64,000 nucleotides of DNA, taken from contig CM022368.1 of the NCBI GenBank assembly GCA_011800155.1, forward strand, positions 3,410,001-3,474,000, given 5' to 3'. The notes beneath the pieces are model-generated. The model was not told the DNA's origin. It was given only the letters and a program-made list of their open reading frames with translations, and did not search any database. A program made the translations under genes and the position numbers. This stretch comes from Flammulina velutipes. Lineage: Eukaryota > Basidiomycota > Agaricomycetes > Agaricales > Physalacriaceae. Below, in pieces: positions 35,257 through 47,254 of the stretch (positions are counted from its first letter, which is position 1; each line of letters begins with the position of its first letter).

Positions 35257-35687
35257 CATGCCCTCGGAGGGGTCTAGAAGCATCTACGATACATACAAAG
35301 TAATTGTACTTCTTCCTCATGCGTAACACTTATTGTTTTCCTGGTGTACGCGGTAGTGCGTATCGGTACCATCCGGACTGATGTGCCGTCACCTTGGCGC
35401 TCTAGCTTGGGGCTTTACTAAATATTCCGCACTGCAGCTGTACAGTGTACAGCCTACTGAATGGCCGTAGCCATGGCAGATGGATCATGGAACCGAATAT
35501 TCTGATTTAATTCAATTGACGTTGGGCAGCACTGAAATTAAATGCGATTTCATGATGCTGCCTGGGATAAGACGGCAGCACGTGGCCGCGCAGGTTTTCG
35601 CAGGGGTTTCCCTTTGTTCTGTCGGCTTATCTCATCCGGTGTGCTTCTCGACGAACACGATGTCCAGTATTCCTCGTATTCACCTCC
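35257..35687. other. Intergenic region, no gene recognised
   Basis: About 430 bp before the HMG-box gene. No coding signature or repeat recognised; presumed promoter of the next gene. Confidence 0.35.
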
Positions 35688-36859
35688 ATGGACGACTACC
35701 ACGGCCATGATCCTCCCATAGACCCACCACCGTCCTCGACGACGACGACGACGAGCAGCAGTTCTCCGACGCGCCAACGTTCAAATTACATTCCACGCGC
35801 CCCAAACGCGTTCATACTCTTTAGGTCGGCGTTCATCCGCTCTCAGCGTATCTCGGGGAGCGTCGAAGGGAATCACAGTAGACTCAGCCAGATTATTGGC
35901 AGCTACTGGAATGCCCTGCCCGCGCACGAGAAGGAGGAATGGGAAGCCAAGGCCGCGGTGGCATTGGAAGAGCATAAACGGAGGTACCCTGACTGGCGCT
36001 TTGTCAATGCGCAGGCACAGTCGCGTCGGGGACGTGGACGGGAAGGTGAAGGACGCGGAAAGCGCGCTAGGGGACGCGGAAGGAAGCGGAAACCAGAAGG
36101 AGAACGTGTTGAATTAATACGGGATTTACTAGTCGAGGGCATGGAGGGGGAAGAGCTTGCAAAAGCGGTCGAGGATTGGGAAAAGAGCAAAAAGAATCGA
36201 AAGGTAGTCTTTCTATTTCCAGTCATCGTCGGTGTCTAACTCTATTCTCTGCCGTCTAGCCAATCGCCTCCACATCGGCACACGATCCCTGCGCCACAAC
36301 TCAGAGTTCGCCAGACCAGTCGTCAGCGTACCAGACTCCTCCTGCATCGAGCTCATCTGCTGCGACATCTGCATCCTATCCAGTCTCGAGCTTCTCGTCT
36401 CTGAGTGGCTGGGCAGGTCAATATCCCACGGACGTTCCCAGTCCAACATCACCCTCATTTCCCAGCTCTTCCATGTCACCTGCCGCCTACCCTGGGTTCA
36501 CGCCTTATACCTACTACGACGAATTCAATCCGCCGGCAACATACGAAGAACCCATGCCATACGACAACCCGTATGCTTATCCTGCGTACTCTCACGCCCG
36601 CCAGGACAGCGGCGATCCAACAACCGTCGAACCCGAATTTCTGCCGTACGAACCTGTTCTTGAATCCTCCCACGTACCTTCACCACCACCCGGCCCGGCC
36701 GATATCCCGGAAATCCAAGGGCAACAGTTCCAGTGGCAGGCATGGCAGCCTCCACCGCCTAGAAAGGGCAAGGAGCGTGCTCAGCCGCCGCCACACCCCA
36801 TCGACGAATACGGATGGGGGGTTCCCAATGAAGATTCACAGCCTCATCCCAACAATTAG
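35688..36859 (+). CDS. HMG-box transcription factor
   Basis: Two exons (35688-36203 and about 36260-36859) encode a protein of about 370 residues. The DNA-binding HMG box lies near residues 36-105 with YIPRAPNAFILFRSAFI, SRLSQIIGSYWNALP and KEEWEAKAAVALEEHKRRYP; the NAFILFR form is typical of the MATA_HMG/Sox-like class, not of chromatin HMGB proteins. A basic Arg/Gly/Lys stretch follows (GRGREGEGRGKRARGRGRKR), probably a nuclear localisation signal, and then a long Ser/Pro/Tyr-rich activation-type tail. Related basidiomycete proteins include mating and dikaryon regulators such as Coprinopsis pcc1; membership in that subgroup is a guess. Confidence 0.85.
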
Positions 36860-37213
36860 AGACACCAACCCCGCCACAAAAGCACTTTCTTGGATATTTG
36901 GATGGTTTCCTTCCTAACATCACGACGAATACAGCGCCATCCCAACAACTTTGTCATATTCCTGCGGACCCACTGTATTATATCTTTCGCCTTCACCTTC
37001 ATGTACTTATTTTGCACGCAACTCTTTTGTATCCTCCCAACCTGTATATTCGCCCAACTTACCGCTTCCGTCTGTATATACATCTACGCAACCTTCTTGT
37101 ACATCGACCTTTTGTAGTATAAGTACTTACATTTGCAATTTAGTGACCATTCGATGCCAGGCGCGCTGTGCGGTAAATCGGGCCGCTTTTCCGTGGCTTA
37201 TTCCTGAACCACG
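36860..37213. other. Intergenic region HMG-box gene to cyclin gene
   Basis: About 350 bp, T-rich on the plus strand, holding the HMG gene 3' end and cyclin promoter. No gene recognised. Confidence 0.35.
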
Positions 37214-38058
37214 ATGTACCCTTTGGCGTCACTACAGCAAATCAGCCAATCTGCATCACCACTACCTCCCACTCTAGAAACAGCTCTGCGGGTACACGGA
37301 TGTAAACTCATCCACGTCGCCACCACACTTCTTCGTCTGCCACATGTCGCCTGCGCCACCGCACAAATACTTTTCCAACGCTTCTGGGTAGTATCCTCCC
37401 TACTGTCTTTCAGTGTCGCTGACATTGCTTTCGGAGCACTCTACATGTCCAGCAAATTAGAGGAATGTGCTGTCCGCATACGCGACCTAGTCAACATATT
37501 TCACATCTTATTGCACGCCGACAAGCGAGAGAAAAACAAACCGGTCGAGCCCATGTCGTACTTTGGCAACACCTTCTACGAACTGAAGGACCGTGTGGTA
37601 GTCGCTGAAATGCAAATACTGAAGAGGCTTGGATTTAACACGAGCGTTGTCCTGCCTTTTGGGTCGCTCATTAACTATTTGCGACTTCTGGGACAAGACA
37701 ATAAGGATGTCATACAGAAAGCCTGGGGATATCTCAATGACGGGTACGTTCTGGAGGGAATATGAACTACACGCCTCTAACATTCGTTTCCAGGTTGCAG
37801 ACTCCCGTTTACACTCTATATCAAGTGCCTACTATCGTTAGCGCGGCGATACTCCTGGCCACCCGCGATATGCAGATCGCATTACCTGACAAATGGTGGG
37901 TTCTGTTTGACGCGGAATGGGAGGATGTTTGGAGCGTGTGCGGATACATCATGACTTTGTATCACGCCGAGGAGAATAATGAGTGGGAGGTGGAGAAGTT
38001 AATGGACAAGAAGGACGTCAGGAGATGGGTGGAAGAAAATATCACATCCCAAGAATAG
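37214..38058 (+). CDS. Cyclin L-type cyclin
   Basis: ATG 37214 opens a protein with a cyclin box: LRVHGCKLIHVATTLLRLPHV, ILFQRFW, then ALYMSSKLEECAVRIRDLVNIFHIL, followed by EMQILKRLGF and, after a 50 bp intron (37744-37793), the second repeat with LYQVPTIVSAAILLATRDMQI and PDKWWVLF. The order and spacing match cyclin L (for example LFQRF, LASKIEE, RIRDVINVFH in the animal protein), which partners CDK11/CDK12-type kinases in transcription and splicing. The C-terminus is short and lacks an RS domain, as in other fungal members. Stop at 38056-38058; a GTTAGT...CACAG stretch just after may be a 3' UTR intron. Confidence 0.88.
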
Positions 38059-38392
38059 GTTAGTCAAAGATTTAGCAATGACTACACTTTTCCTAATTTT
38101 TTGTGCACAGGTGGTGTTTTAGTCATTTCTACCGGCTGCAATGGCAACATCTCTGTGTGCCATCTGGACCAGGAGCACAGGAAGTTTAGCTTCTCAAGCT
38201 GCCCTCGTTCATTCGAGGAGAAGCTTCGAACTATCCTTGGGCGCCGATCAGGTCGCGCATGCGTTCGTGACCAACACGAAGATAACATGATGGAACTGAA
38301 CGCCAGCTAGATACCGTTCTCTCAATCCACGTCTACGATACAACCTATATTCATACACTTACATTGTACAACAGTAATTAATGATAGGGTCG
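38059..38392. other. Intergenic region cyclin L / Argonaute (convergent)
   Basis: About 330 bp between two convergent stop codons, holding both 3' ends. A 69-codon frame at 38101-38310 has no ATG-led signature I trust. Confidence 0.35.
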
Positions 38393-41300
38393 TTACAGGT
38401 AGTACACATTTGCGATGTTGGGCTTAACCTTTTTGAAAGCCTTGCGCCACACCTCTAAATCGAACTCGCGTCCGTGCGAACCACCCTCACTGCCAAACTC
38501 GAAATCCTGGTTATCGGGATCGTAATGATACTGCGCTCGGTCACATATTTTCTGGAGGGAGGCGTTAGCTATGGCTGAAAACAGAAGGGATTCCATACAT
38601 CTGCATCTAAAGAGGGTATGTGAGAACGACACTCGTTAAACTTGCGAAGACTTACAGTATACTGGCGCCGGAAGAGATATTGAACGTGAAGCAGTTGCGT
38701 AAACATGGCACAGGTCGAAGGAGAGTCTTTCGATCCTAAGCAGATTGCCACTTGAGTTTGGAGTAGCTCACAGACAGAGAGATGTCAAACCTGTCATAGC
38801 TGTAGCCAAAGTTGTCATCGTGAAAGATGAGATGGCGTGCACTTCTTGCAGCTGTGACGATTCAGTTTCTAGTCGCACAGTACAGGAAGGAAGTTACTCA
38901 CTTCCTTGGATAGCAGAATGTGCTTGGAGATAGAATTCCATGTAACGAGGATGGTGGATGTTTTCGTCGGACGTAACGAAGCCAGCTCTTACGTTCCCTT
39001 TCTTGTCCGCAGTCCTAAGAAAGACGCAACGGTCAATAACTTGAAGATCCATACTCTTCGAAGTCCGAACTCACGGAGATTCACGAAATTCGGTAGGAAA
39101 GAATTTGATATGGTGCCTACGCATCCTGCATGAGACGGTATATCCAAAGATTTATAGATCGTTGAACGTACCGTTTGACCACGAAGATATATGTCACTGT
39201 CGGAATAGGAAATTGAACAGTATGCTTCGCGTTACTGGCGTCGAAGAAAGCCTTCAAGCTGGACATGATATCCTCCATCTCTGCGCTGCCGACGTTTGTA
39301 AACTCAGCATCAGACAGACCATCTCTGAAGAATATAATCCTTTTCGGAGGCCCTTTGTTCATGGAGGCGAAAGTCTTGACGGCATCTACGACCATAGCGC
39401 CTATCCGGCGAATATGCTCTACTCTCGGATCCTGCGGCTCGAGTTCTCCTCGATAATGTGTCCCGAACTCATTGCATGACCAGGCCAGGCCAGCATAAGA
39501 TGGTCGTTGGACGTTCGGAGGAGGATGAGTTACGTCGGCCCCTGTGAAGATAATGGGGTCAGTGAATCGTCCCAGATTGAAGATACGTTGGGCATGCGAC
39601 CTATAAGCATGAACCTCTCGCCACTTATCCGCCATGGTTTGAGAACTTCAGATTCGACAAAACCATTTGTTCCCCCAAGCCGTGAGTTAAGTCTATGGAG
39701 AGCGTCAAATTTTTCTGTGTATAAGCCTGAGGACGACCTTACTTCTGCGCAACGTTAGCCCAATACTGACTATCAGCTGATGCAAGCTTGTCGGTGCGGA
39801 TACACTGCGTCGGGATACCTGATAAGCAGAATTTTGTGAATCTCCAGTCATTCACTGTTGTGTAGAGATTTTACCACAGAGGACATCACCCCAATACTTG
39901 AGAGCGTGGCGAACCTGCGCAGCAGACTCTGGCAAAATCACGACGAACAGTGGTGGTCCGTTTCCCAAGTTACCCTTCATCGCTGATTTATAGTCTTCGA
40001 TCACAACGTTCAAATCCTGTACACATTGCGTGTAAGAATCTGAGAAAGTAGTATGCGAATGAGCCTGCGTACCCGTTTAACATTACCTTGAAAGTTCAAG
40101 GTTTTGAACACGGCAGGAGGAGCACAATCTGAACAAATTGTTGGGTGGGAAGCATTCATGTCAGAATAAAGAACTGACCCATGCCTATACAAATAGAATC
40201 AGTCACCGATTAGAAAACTAGTTTATCGTCGTACCAAGGCTTCGACAACGCTGCACCATACCACCCATGATCATACTATGCAGACGTTGCGTATCCCACT
40301 GTGCGTAATCGATGAGACACCACCTGCTCATTTTCATCGGGAGGTAGAATGTGTCCGACTTGTAATTCCACGCTCCGTTACGCACCTCCTGCGAACGCTT
40401 CAGTATCCTAGAAGTGTGCTGCAATTCAAGAACTTACAACGGAAGTTTCCATCGTCCCCGCAGATGTGCGTGCAGTCACACGTGGCGGAGCCAGAATCGT
40501 TCCCTGGATTTCAAGCGGAGTACTGCTAATGTCCATGTTCGAGGCTATAACATACGGAGACATAGAGTAACCTAAGATCTGGGAAGCTGATTGAATACAA
40601 GTAAGTAGCGTAAACATTAAGGGCGCACCGGCGTGGTCGCTGGAGGACTTCTGTCTCCCCTTCCGTCGCGTCGACCTTGGCCAGTAATAGCACGCCATCG
40701 AGCTTCCGGAAGTGTTGTACCAAATGTGACGGATTGACTAGTCAGATGAGAAGGAAGTCGCTTCTTGTACATTTGACCGGGAAGGATCGTACAAAGTTCA
40801 AGTGGAACAATGACCGGCTTCATCCCGGGTTTTGAAAGATTGGCCGCCACGATGGTCGGATATCTAGTTGTTTGAGAATACGCTTCCACGAAGTAGTCCT
40901 ACGATAGTAACGTGAAATTAACTGTATGATCAAGATACGCAGAGAATAACGTACTCTGACAGTTTTGCGCCGTCCCTCTTTGTTCGTAAACTCGAACATC
41001 GCTCCCTTTTCTTCGAGGTCACGTATTACCCTAACGCGCCTCGGTGCTCCCCTAATATGGACCCTCACACCGTCAAGGTAGCGAGATATCGACTGGAACA
41101 TAGGCTGGTCTCTTCGTAGTACAAGCTCTTTGATGTCACCCAACTGCATAAAACGCATCACTGAATCTAGAGCTCCAGTTTCCGTGTACCTGTAAGATGT
41201 TAGCAACTGAAAGGGAAACTTTGGTTGACAAAGTATACATAGCCGTCATAGAAACATCCACATTGATCACCATCCCCCGTAAGGTTGGCTTGACTGATCT

Positions 41301-42437
41301 GAGATGGAGATTAGAGATGCAAATCACAATACACGACGCGTAACGTACTGGAAAAATCCCTTCCATAGCTCCAGGCCATTGTGGCGGTCTTTGACGGGCT
41401 GGTCTCGCCATTTCGGAGGATTAAGCAGCGCGGTGTTTGCTTGATGATCGCTCATGAAGAATGAGCTACCATAATGTGGGTACTTTCTGTATTGGGCTTT
41501 GAGGCGCGTCACATCGAGGGAGAGCACTAAAGCTTACTGATCGGTTTCTTGTCGAATAATCATCTGCAGTACATTGGTGGCCGTCGAGACGAGGGTAGCA
41601 GATTCAGATCTTTCTTTGCCTGTGAGATTTCGAAGCCGCTGGAGCAGCGGGCCCAGTTCACTTTCACCAAGTTGGAGCAATGTTATAGATAGCAGCAAAC
41701 AGGAAGAAGACGTACCTTAATTTTATGGGAAGACTACCGGTCATGGTCAGCGTCACGTTGAACACACCAGCAGGAATCTTTTGATTTCCAGGCTGCAGTT
41801 GCACCGACCCGTCGTTGGAATACTGATTTACAGTGAACTGCGATGGATGTTGTATCGTCACGATTAATGGTGTTATTGATTTTGTGACTTACAGATCCAA
41901 CACTCGTGCTCGAAGGAGTTAATTGTAAAAGGCCAAAGCAGAAGGCCAAATCCCTTCCGTCGAAGAAGGCTTTGCGACCAAACACATTGGGGGCAACTAA
42001 GTTCTGTAGTTTTTGGAAGACCTCCTGCCGACGTTCACGAGACTTGCATTCCGGCTGGAAGGCTAATCCGAATCAGTACGCCTCACTGAAAGTTGGCCGC
42101 AAAACGCGTACTGACTAATAAACACGGTCAGTAAGTAACTTAAACGCGTCCATGTAATGAAAACTCACTCTTGTATAGAACGCAATCCTGATCGGGGAGC
42201 CTTGTGCATCTGTTGAGTCGCTGGAGTAGAGATTTTGAGTTGTGAAGTCTACCTTTTTATCTGAAAACAGTTTGTTCGAACAGTGATAGTTTGACCTATT
42301 GCTGGGATTGCTGGCCGAGCACCGCCAGGTCCAGGGGGTCTGTTGTAGGGCGTTGGCTGATGCATCCCCCTCTGCGGGGGTTGCCCAGAGCCTCTGAGTT
42401 GCCCTCTCGGCTCCTGGCCTCTGTATGGTCTTGACAT
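38393..42437 (-). CDS. Argonaute, RNA-silencing effector
   Basis: A highly split gene starting MSRPYRGQEPRGQLRGSGQP at 42437, with an N-terminal RG/Pro-rich leader. Next are the N domain (NVFGRKAFFDGRDLAFCFG), a linker (MTGSLPIKL, ALSLDVTRL), the PAZ domain (GLELWKGFFQS, GMVINVDVSMTAMY) and the MID and PIWI domains. PIWI catalytic residues can be traced: Asp in FTGADVTHPPP, the glutamate-finger region DPRVEHIRRI, Asp in FFRDGLSDAEF, and Asp in PVYYADKICDRAQYHYDP, restored by a 47 bp intron. The tetrad is therefore D-E-D-D, as in Neurospora QDE-2, and slicer activity is plausible. The tail ends KVKPNIANVYYL at the TAA 38393-38395. Many 45-60 bp introns cover the rest. Confidence 0.95.
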
Positions 42438-42876
42438 GGTTCACACGCGGCGCCCACTGAAGTTGTCAGTGTTATTTGTTGGTGGGGTAGAGAATATTGA
42501 GAGGGATAGATATGCCGTTAATTGGGAGTAGTGTGGAGATAAAGTACTGTCTTGCAGTTGCACACTACGGCGTAGTACACCTAGCACACCACGGTGCAAG
42601 TACAAGACTGTACAAGAGGGGTCACGGTCACGGTCACGCCCGCGTGTTGTATTACATGAGAAGGTTTAGTGTGGCGCAAGGCTCAGTATCTCGCTGGAGG
42701 TGAAGAGATTAAATCGACCATCGACATCTAAGCCACCACATATCACATCTGTAGCAAGAGGGAAATGAATATGTATCATGAAAACTAAACAGACGCGGAA
42801 CTGTTCCATATACAATAAAGGTGTAAAAGAGAAGGTCAAGTCATGCCATTAGTGAAGAAATATTGGCGGATCCCAT
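42438..42876. other. Intergenic region Argonaute / YPT1
   Basis: About 440 bp: Argonaute promoter and YPT1 3' end. It holds a GGTCAC triple tandem at about 42620-42640. No gene recognised. Confidence 0.4.
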
Positions 42877-43843
42877 TTAGCAGCAGCCACCGCTCTGTTG
42901 TGCTGGCAGAGTCGTACCAGGTGTGACCGTGGAAGACTTGGAGCCGCTGCCGGGTGCAGGTGTAGATCCCATTCGGTCCTTGATCTGCTTGGCCATTGTC
43001 AAGAACGCCTGCTCGACGTTGGTAGCATTCTTTGCTGAAGTCTCCAAGAAGGGAATGTTGATGGTCTCGGCGAATTCCTAGCGGATTTCGTCAGTGACAT
43101 TATCACACGGAATGTTGATACGCACCTTTGCTGCACCGTACTCGACGACCTTCTTGCTCGTCAAATCAGATTTGTTGCCTACAAGGAGTTTGTTGACGCC
43201 CTCCGATGCATAACGGTCGATCTCCTGGAGCCATTGTTTGACGTTCGAGAAGGTATCTGTAACAATGGTCATGCTCTGCGAAGCCACCAAACGCTGAAAG
43301 ACTGCGCACCGCTATCGGTAACGTCATAAACAACGATGATACCATGAGCGCCGCGGTAGTAGGAAGAGGTGATGGTGCGGAAACGTTCCTGTCCTGGAAG
43401 AGAGTAAACGACCTGGTAATGGAAACGGCAAAGGGGCGGGCTAACCTGCAGTGTCCCACTACAATAGAATGTCAAAGTCAGTAAACTGATAGGGAAGGGG
43501 CATTTTTGAGAAAGCAGATAACTGTTTGTTGCAACTGGCGAGGAGACCAGGGAAACGCCCACAAGAGGCGAGCAAGGACATGAGAAAGGATGTGGACTCA
43601 CAATTTGGAGCTTGACCGTCTTTCCCTCCAGCTCGATTGTCCTAATCTTGAAGTCTACGCCAATGGTGCTAATGTAACTCTCCGTGTATGTATCGTCGGC
43701 GAAACGAAGGAGCAAGCAGGACTGTTACCGCGTACGAGTCAGCTAGACGACTTTGAGAGCGGCCATGGAGCACCGACCTTGCCGACACCAGAGTCGCCAA
43801 TGAGAAGGAGCTTGAAGAGATAGTCGTATTCGCTTGTATGCAT
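42877..43843 (-). CDS. YPT1: Rab GTPase Ypt1 (Rab1)
   Basis: A small GTPase that controls ER-to-Golgi traffic and autophagosome formation. It opens [20 protein letters not shown] at 43843, with the P-loop GDSGVGKSCLLLRF, the switch region [41 protein letters not shown], the G4 motif GNKSDL, the G5 motif ETSAKN, and a C-terminus ending QQSGGCC, the double-cysteine geranylgeranylation signal, with TAA at 42877-42879. Four to five introns break the gene, including one that splits YDVTDSD from TFSNVKQW. The match to Rab1 is near-identical in the first 100 residues, so the assignment is secure. Confidence 0.97.
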
Positions 43844-44620
43844 GATGGCCGTGGTCAAAGAGAAAGAGGTGAGGCGAGCACGAACTGACAATGGCACTGA
43901 GGAGTATTCAAAAGGACAACAAGGCTGTGATACGCGTGGCAGCTCGGTAACGTCCGGCCGCTTCGGCTGCAGTTCCCAAGCTGGGCAGCTAAGAAATTGA
44001 AGGACTCCAAGTTTCAAGTGCCCAAACCGACTCTCGACAACAGGCAAAAGATAGAAAGGCGGAATATACACGGTGTCTGTAGACCGAAGCACGATTATCA
44101 TATAATCCGAGCGCGTACTAACTCAAATTTCCCTTGGTCAACGAATAATGTATAGTCGCAATGCCAAGTAATAGATATAGAAGAGTTTAAGAGCTGACAG
44201 TATTCATCAGAAGTCAACAGCAAAGTTCATCTACGGAAACACCATTGTTAGCGCGCACGAATGTGCATATCGATTATGTACGCCACACTAGCGCCGAAAA
44301 CTCTACAGGATGTTCAACAGCCATCCTCAAAGGTAAAATGGAGAGGTGAATCGAGTGTAATGTGTCCTGATTTTTTCTCGTATTCGTTACAGTTGTTTCA
44401 TACCATACGCAGCATGACCGCTCGCAGTTTCTGCGCCACCCCGGATCATTTCTTGTCCCGGCCTTCCAAGGCACGTGCACAGCCACTAAAATCCTTCGCT
44501 GATGTCATGTGCTCCGAAGTCCCTCTGATTCACACCTTGATAGCTCCCCCGTCGAGGCAGTGCTGCGTCTACCTTTAAAAGGCACAACTTTACATTTCAA
44601 AACATCCTCCTTCACTCGCC
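43844..44620. other. Divergent region YPT1 / penta-EF-hand gene
   Basis: About 780 bp between two divergent start codons. It has a CACGTG E-box at 44472-44477 and a TATA-like TTTAAAAGG near 44574-44582, about 40 bp before the penta-EF gene start. A 105-codon frame at 44261-44578 has no family signature. Confidence 0.4.
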
Positions 44621-45644
44621 ATGTATTCGAATTCCTACACTCAACCCGCTTACGGCGGACGCCCACTATCGGCGACTCCTAGCCATTATTCCAGCCACAG
44701 CTCGCGACACAGTGGGCGCCCTATTTCTCAAGCATACGTCCCAGGGCCACCACCTCCGCCTGCAGGCGTCGATCCTCAGTTGTGGCAATACTTCACGGCT
44801 GTCGATACTGACCGTTCTGGTGCAATCACTGTCGACGAATTACAGAAAGCGTTAGTGAACGGTATGTGGACATCTGCACCCTCTTGGTCTTCAACTCACT
44901 CATTATATTAGGAAACTGGTCCAGTAAGAGCTAAACAAATGTTTATCTTCGTCATCGTCTCATCCCTTGGCTTTCAGAATTTGATTTGGATACGGTGAAG
45001 ATGCTTATGGGCATATTTGTAAGTGCCCTCCAATTTCTATATACTACCGCGTCTCATAGTCCACAGGATGTGGATCGAAGCGGAACTATCAACTTCAATG
45101 GTACGTGCCACACTTTATTAATCAGTATCAATCTCATCCGTATCACAGAATTCGCCGGCCTATGGAAATACATATCAGACTGGCAAAACGTCTTCCGACA
45201 TTTCGACCAAGACAGGTCTGGCTCCATAGAGGGTCGCGAGCTCGCCGATGCCCTTCGAAGCTTTGGCTACACCCTTTCACCCCATCTCCTCTCGCTAATT
45301 GAGCGGAAATATGGTGGGTCTTCTTTCGTAAGCGCGCGTTTCAAGCATACTAAAGATACGTCAGCATCTGCTCCCTCCACTGGATACGGTCCACCCCCAG
45401 GCATCACGTTTGACCGCTTCGTTCGCGCGTGTGTAGTGGTCAAGACCTTAACCGAGTCTTTCCAGCGGTTGGTTTCGTTTGTCTTGAATCTTGTCACCTG
45501 ACCTAACATCCTTATTTCAGCGTTGACGCAGACCGCGACGGATGGGTTCAATTGAATTACGAGCAGTTCATGAGCGTACGTAGATATTAGGAAAGAGCCC
45601 TCGCTGTACTGACCATTCTCTAGATTGTTCTAAGCGCGCCGTGA
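44621..45644 (+). CDS. Penta-EF-hand calcium-binding protein (ALG-2/peflin type)
   Basis: ATG 44621 opens a Tyr/Ser/Pro-rich leader (MYSNSYTQPAYGGRPLSATP, PGPPPPPAG), as in peflin-type proteins. Five EF-hand-like units follow: DTDRSGAITVDELQ, DVDRSGTINFNEFAGLW (across an intron), DQDRSGSIEGRELADAL, a degenerate fourth, and DADRDGWVQLNYEQFMS. The first, second and third carry full D-x-D-x-S-G-x-I loops. Introns occur near 44863-44975, 45020-45066, 45102-45149, 45305-45355, 45476-45522 and 45574-45623. The stop TGA is at 45642-45644. Such proteins link calcium signals to membrane repair, ESCRT and vesicle coat functions; the partner here is unknown. Confidence 0.9.
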
Positions 45645-47254
45645 AATGCTACGACCAGTAATTTATCTCAATCCTCACGATGATCATCACAACGAATTGT
45701 TCGAAAGCAGTCATGCATATCATGTGTATTTATATATCGTCCTAGTTAATCATTTACCACCTACCGTTCGAGGTTACGATGCCTCGTATGAAATGTACTA
45801 CTTAGTTGAGAATATCCACGCGCCCTCCGTTCCGAGTCCATGAAGTGCGGAGTCTTGTAAGACGGTAGGCGTGTTGCCAGGATGGTGAGTCACGATGTCA
45901 TGGATTTTTCTACTTGTGATTTCTCCGAATCAGTCAATTTACGATCGACTCAGAGTGACTGATTCTCTATGAGTGACCTGAGGGCAATACGGGGACGAAG
46001 GAGGGAGTGGACCTTGAGTGGAAGGATAGAAGCGTCGTTCATGACGAATTCGAAGAAGTCGGCACAATCAGGAACGTATTATGCGCCCAAGTAGCAAGGT
46101 TAGATAAATTTCAGTGTTGTCGAGGCAACCAGGATGACAGGATATTAAGGCGCGATCTGCAGAGACTCCAGAAGGCGTTAGTATATGAAACTATCCAGGC
46201 TAGTATACCCTTGCGAGACTAAAATCTGGACCAGATCCACCAAGTGAATCATCCAATTACTTTACAAAGGCGGAAATATGGTCCCCTAGGATAGGTATGT
46301 CTTACGGAATGGCAATTATAGAGAAGGAATCGAGTTATTGTTTACTTGTAGTGATGTATACATACTACGTGTAGATTGATACATATCCTGTAGATCAGGG
46401 GAACAAGGATATATCGGATTAGCCTAATACGATTTTCGTCGTTTTCAGGTCTGAACGACTATAGGCTACGGCAGGGAAGATAAGTTCTTACTGCTTCTAA
46501 CTGCTAGTAGATAAATCTGCCGAGAGAAAGTGCGCCTGAATCGGACAACGCTCGGTGAAACATACAATAGTTTGATAAGCATTATACTTGAGCTTTGCAG
46601 ATGTTATATCAGGTTCCAAGGAAAGCCGGAGAGGAGCCAAGGAGGTTCAGTACGCCACTCCATGTGGTCGTTGAAAAAGTGCCGAGAAGATAACATATCA
46701 TATCAACTCGGAGGGAAGACCTTCTAATGAAAAATAAGGTCCTGGGAGTCAGAGGTTCAGATCCTGACCTTAAAGAACTCGATCGTCAAAACTGCAGCAC
46801 CGTAGTGGCATGTGGACCGTCTGAAATGAAAACACGAATTCGTGATACACATCATTGCGTGAAGGATGCAAGAACGTTTAACCTACTTCAATGCATGCAT
46901 TGTACTCGTCCCTTCTCATTAATTCGAGTGGTAGTCTCGAAGCTGAACTTGAAGGCGTGAGAAAACCCGAGCTCACCTGACCGCATATTGATGCGCCTCC
47001 GGTTACATGAATAGTCTATAACCGGGGTCCCAAGTACACCTTTTACTCTCACTCTCGAAGTCCGACGACACACCTCTGGCGTAATAAGACCATCACGTAT
47101 CGGATTGTCGCAATCGATCTCTGGAAAAGTAGCTCTCGCGGACTGTTTCGGTGCGACTTTACCACCGACACAAACCACGTTGCTTTGGGACATATTGGCC
47201 CGTTTACCAACTGGCTCCCCTCGGATTCTTTGCTCGTTATACACTGTGCCTATC
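45645..47254. other. Gene-poor 1.6 kb region
   Basis: AT-rich stretch between two plus-strand genes. Open frames at 46007-46222, 46530-46727 and 46727-46960 have no recognisable family and little conservation signal. It has a hairpin with 10 bp arms (GAATCAGTCA / TGACTGATTC, 45927-45936 and 45956-45965) and a tRNA B-box-like GGTTCAGATCC near 46754-46764. It could be decayed mobile-element sequence, but nothing is diagnostic. Confidence 0.35.
45927..45965. repeat. 10 bp inverted repeat (hairpin)
   Basis: GAATCAGTCA at 45927-45936 and its exact reverse complement TGACTGATTC at 45956-45965, with a 19 bp spacer. It lies about 280 bp after the penta-EF gene, so it could mark a 3' end structure or a transposon remnant. 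Confidence 0.6.

Noticed and set aside
44261..44578. 105-codon plus-strand frame upstream of the penta-EF gene
   Set aside because: No domain or splice signal; it spans the expected promoter with an E-box and a TATA-like site.
45645..47254. Retrotransposon remnant
   Set aside because: No reverse transcriptase, integrase or terminal repeats could be seen, so it is only described as gene-poor.
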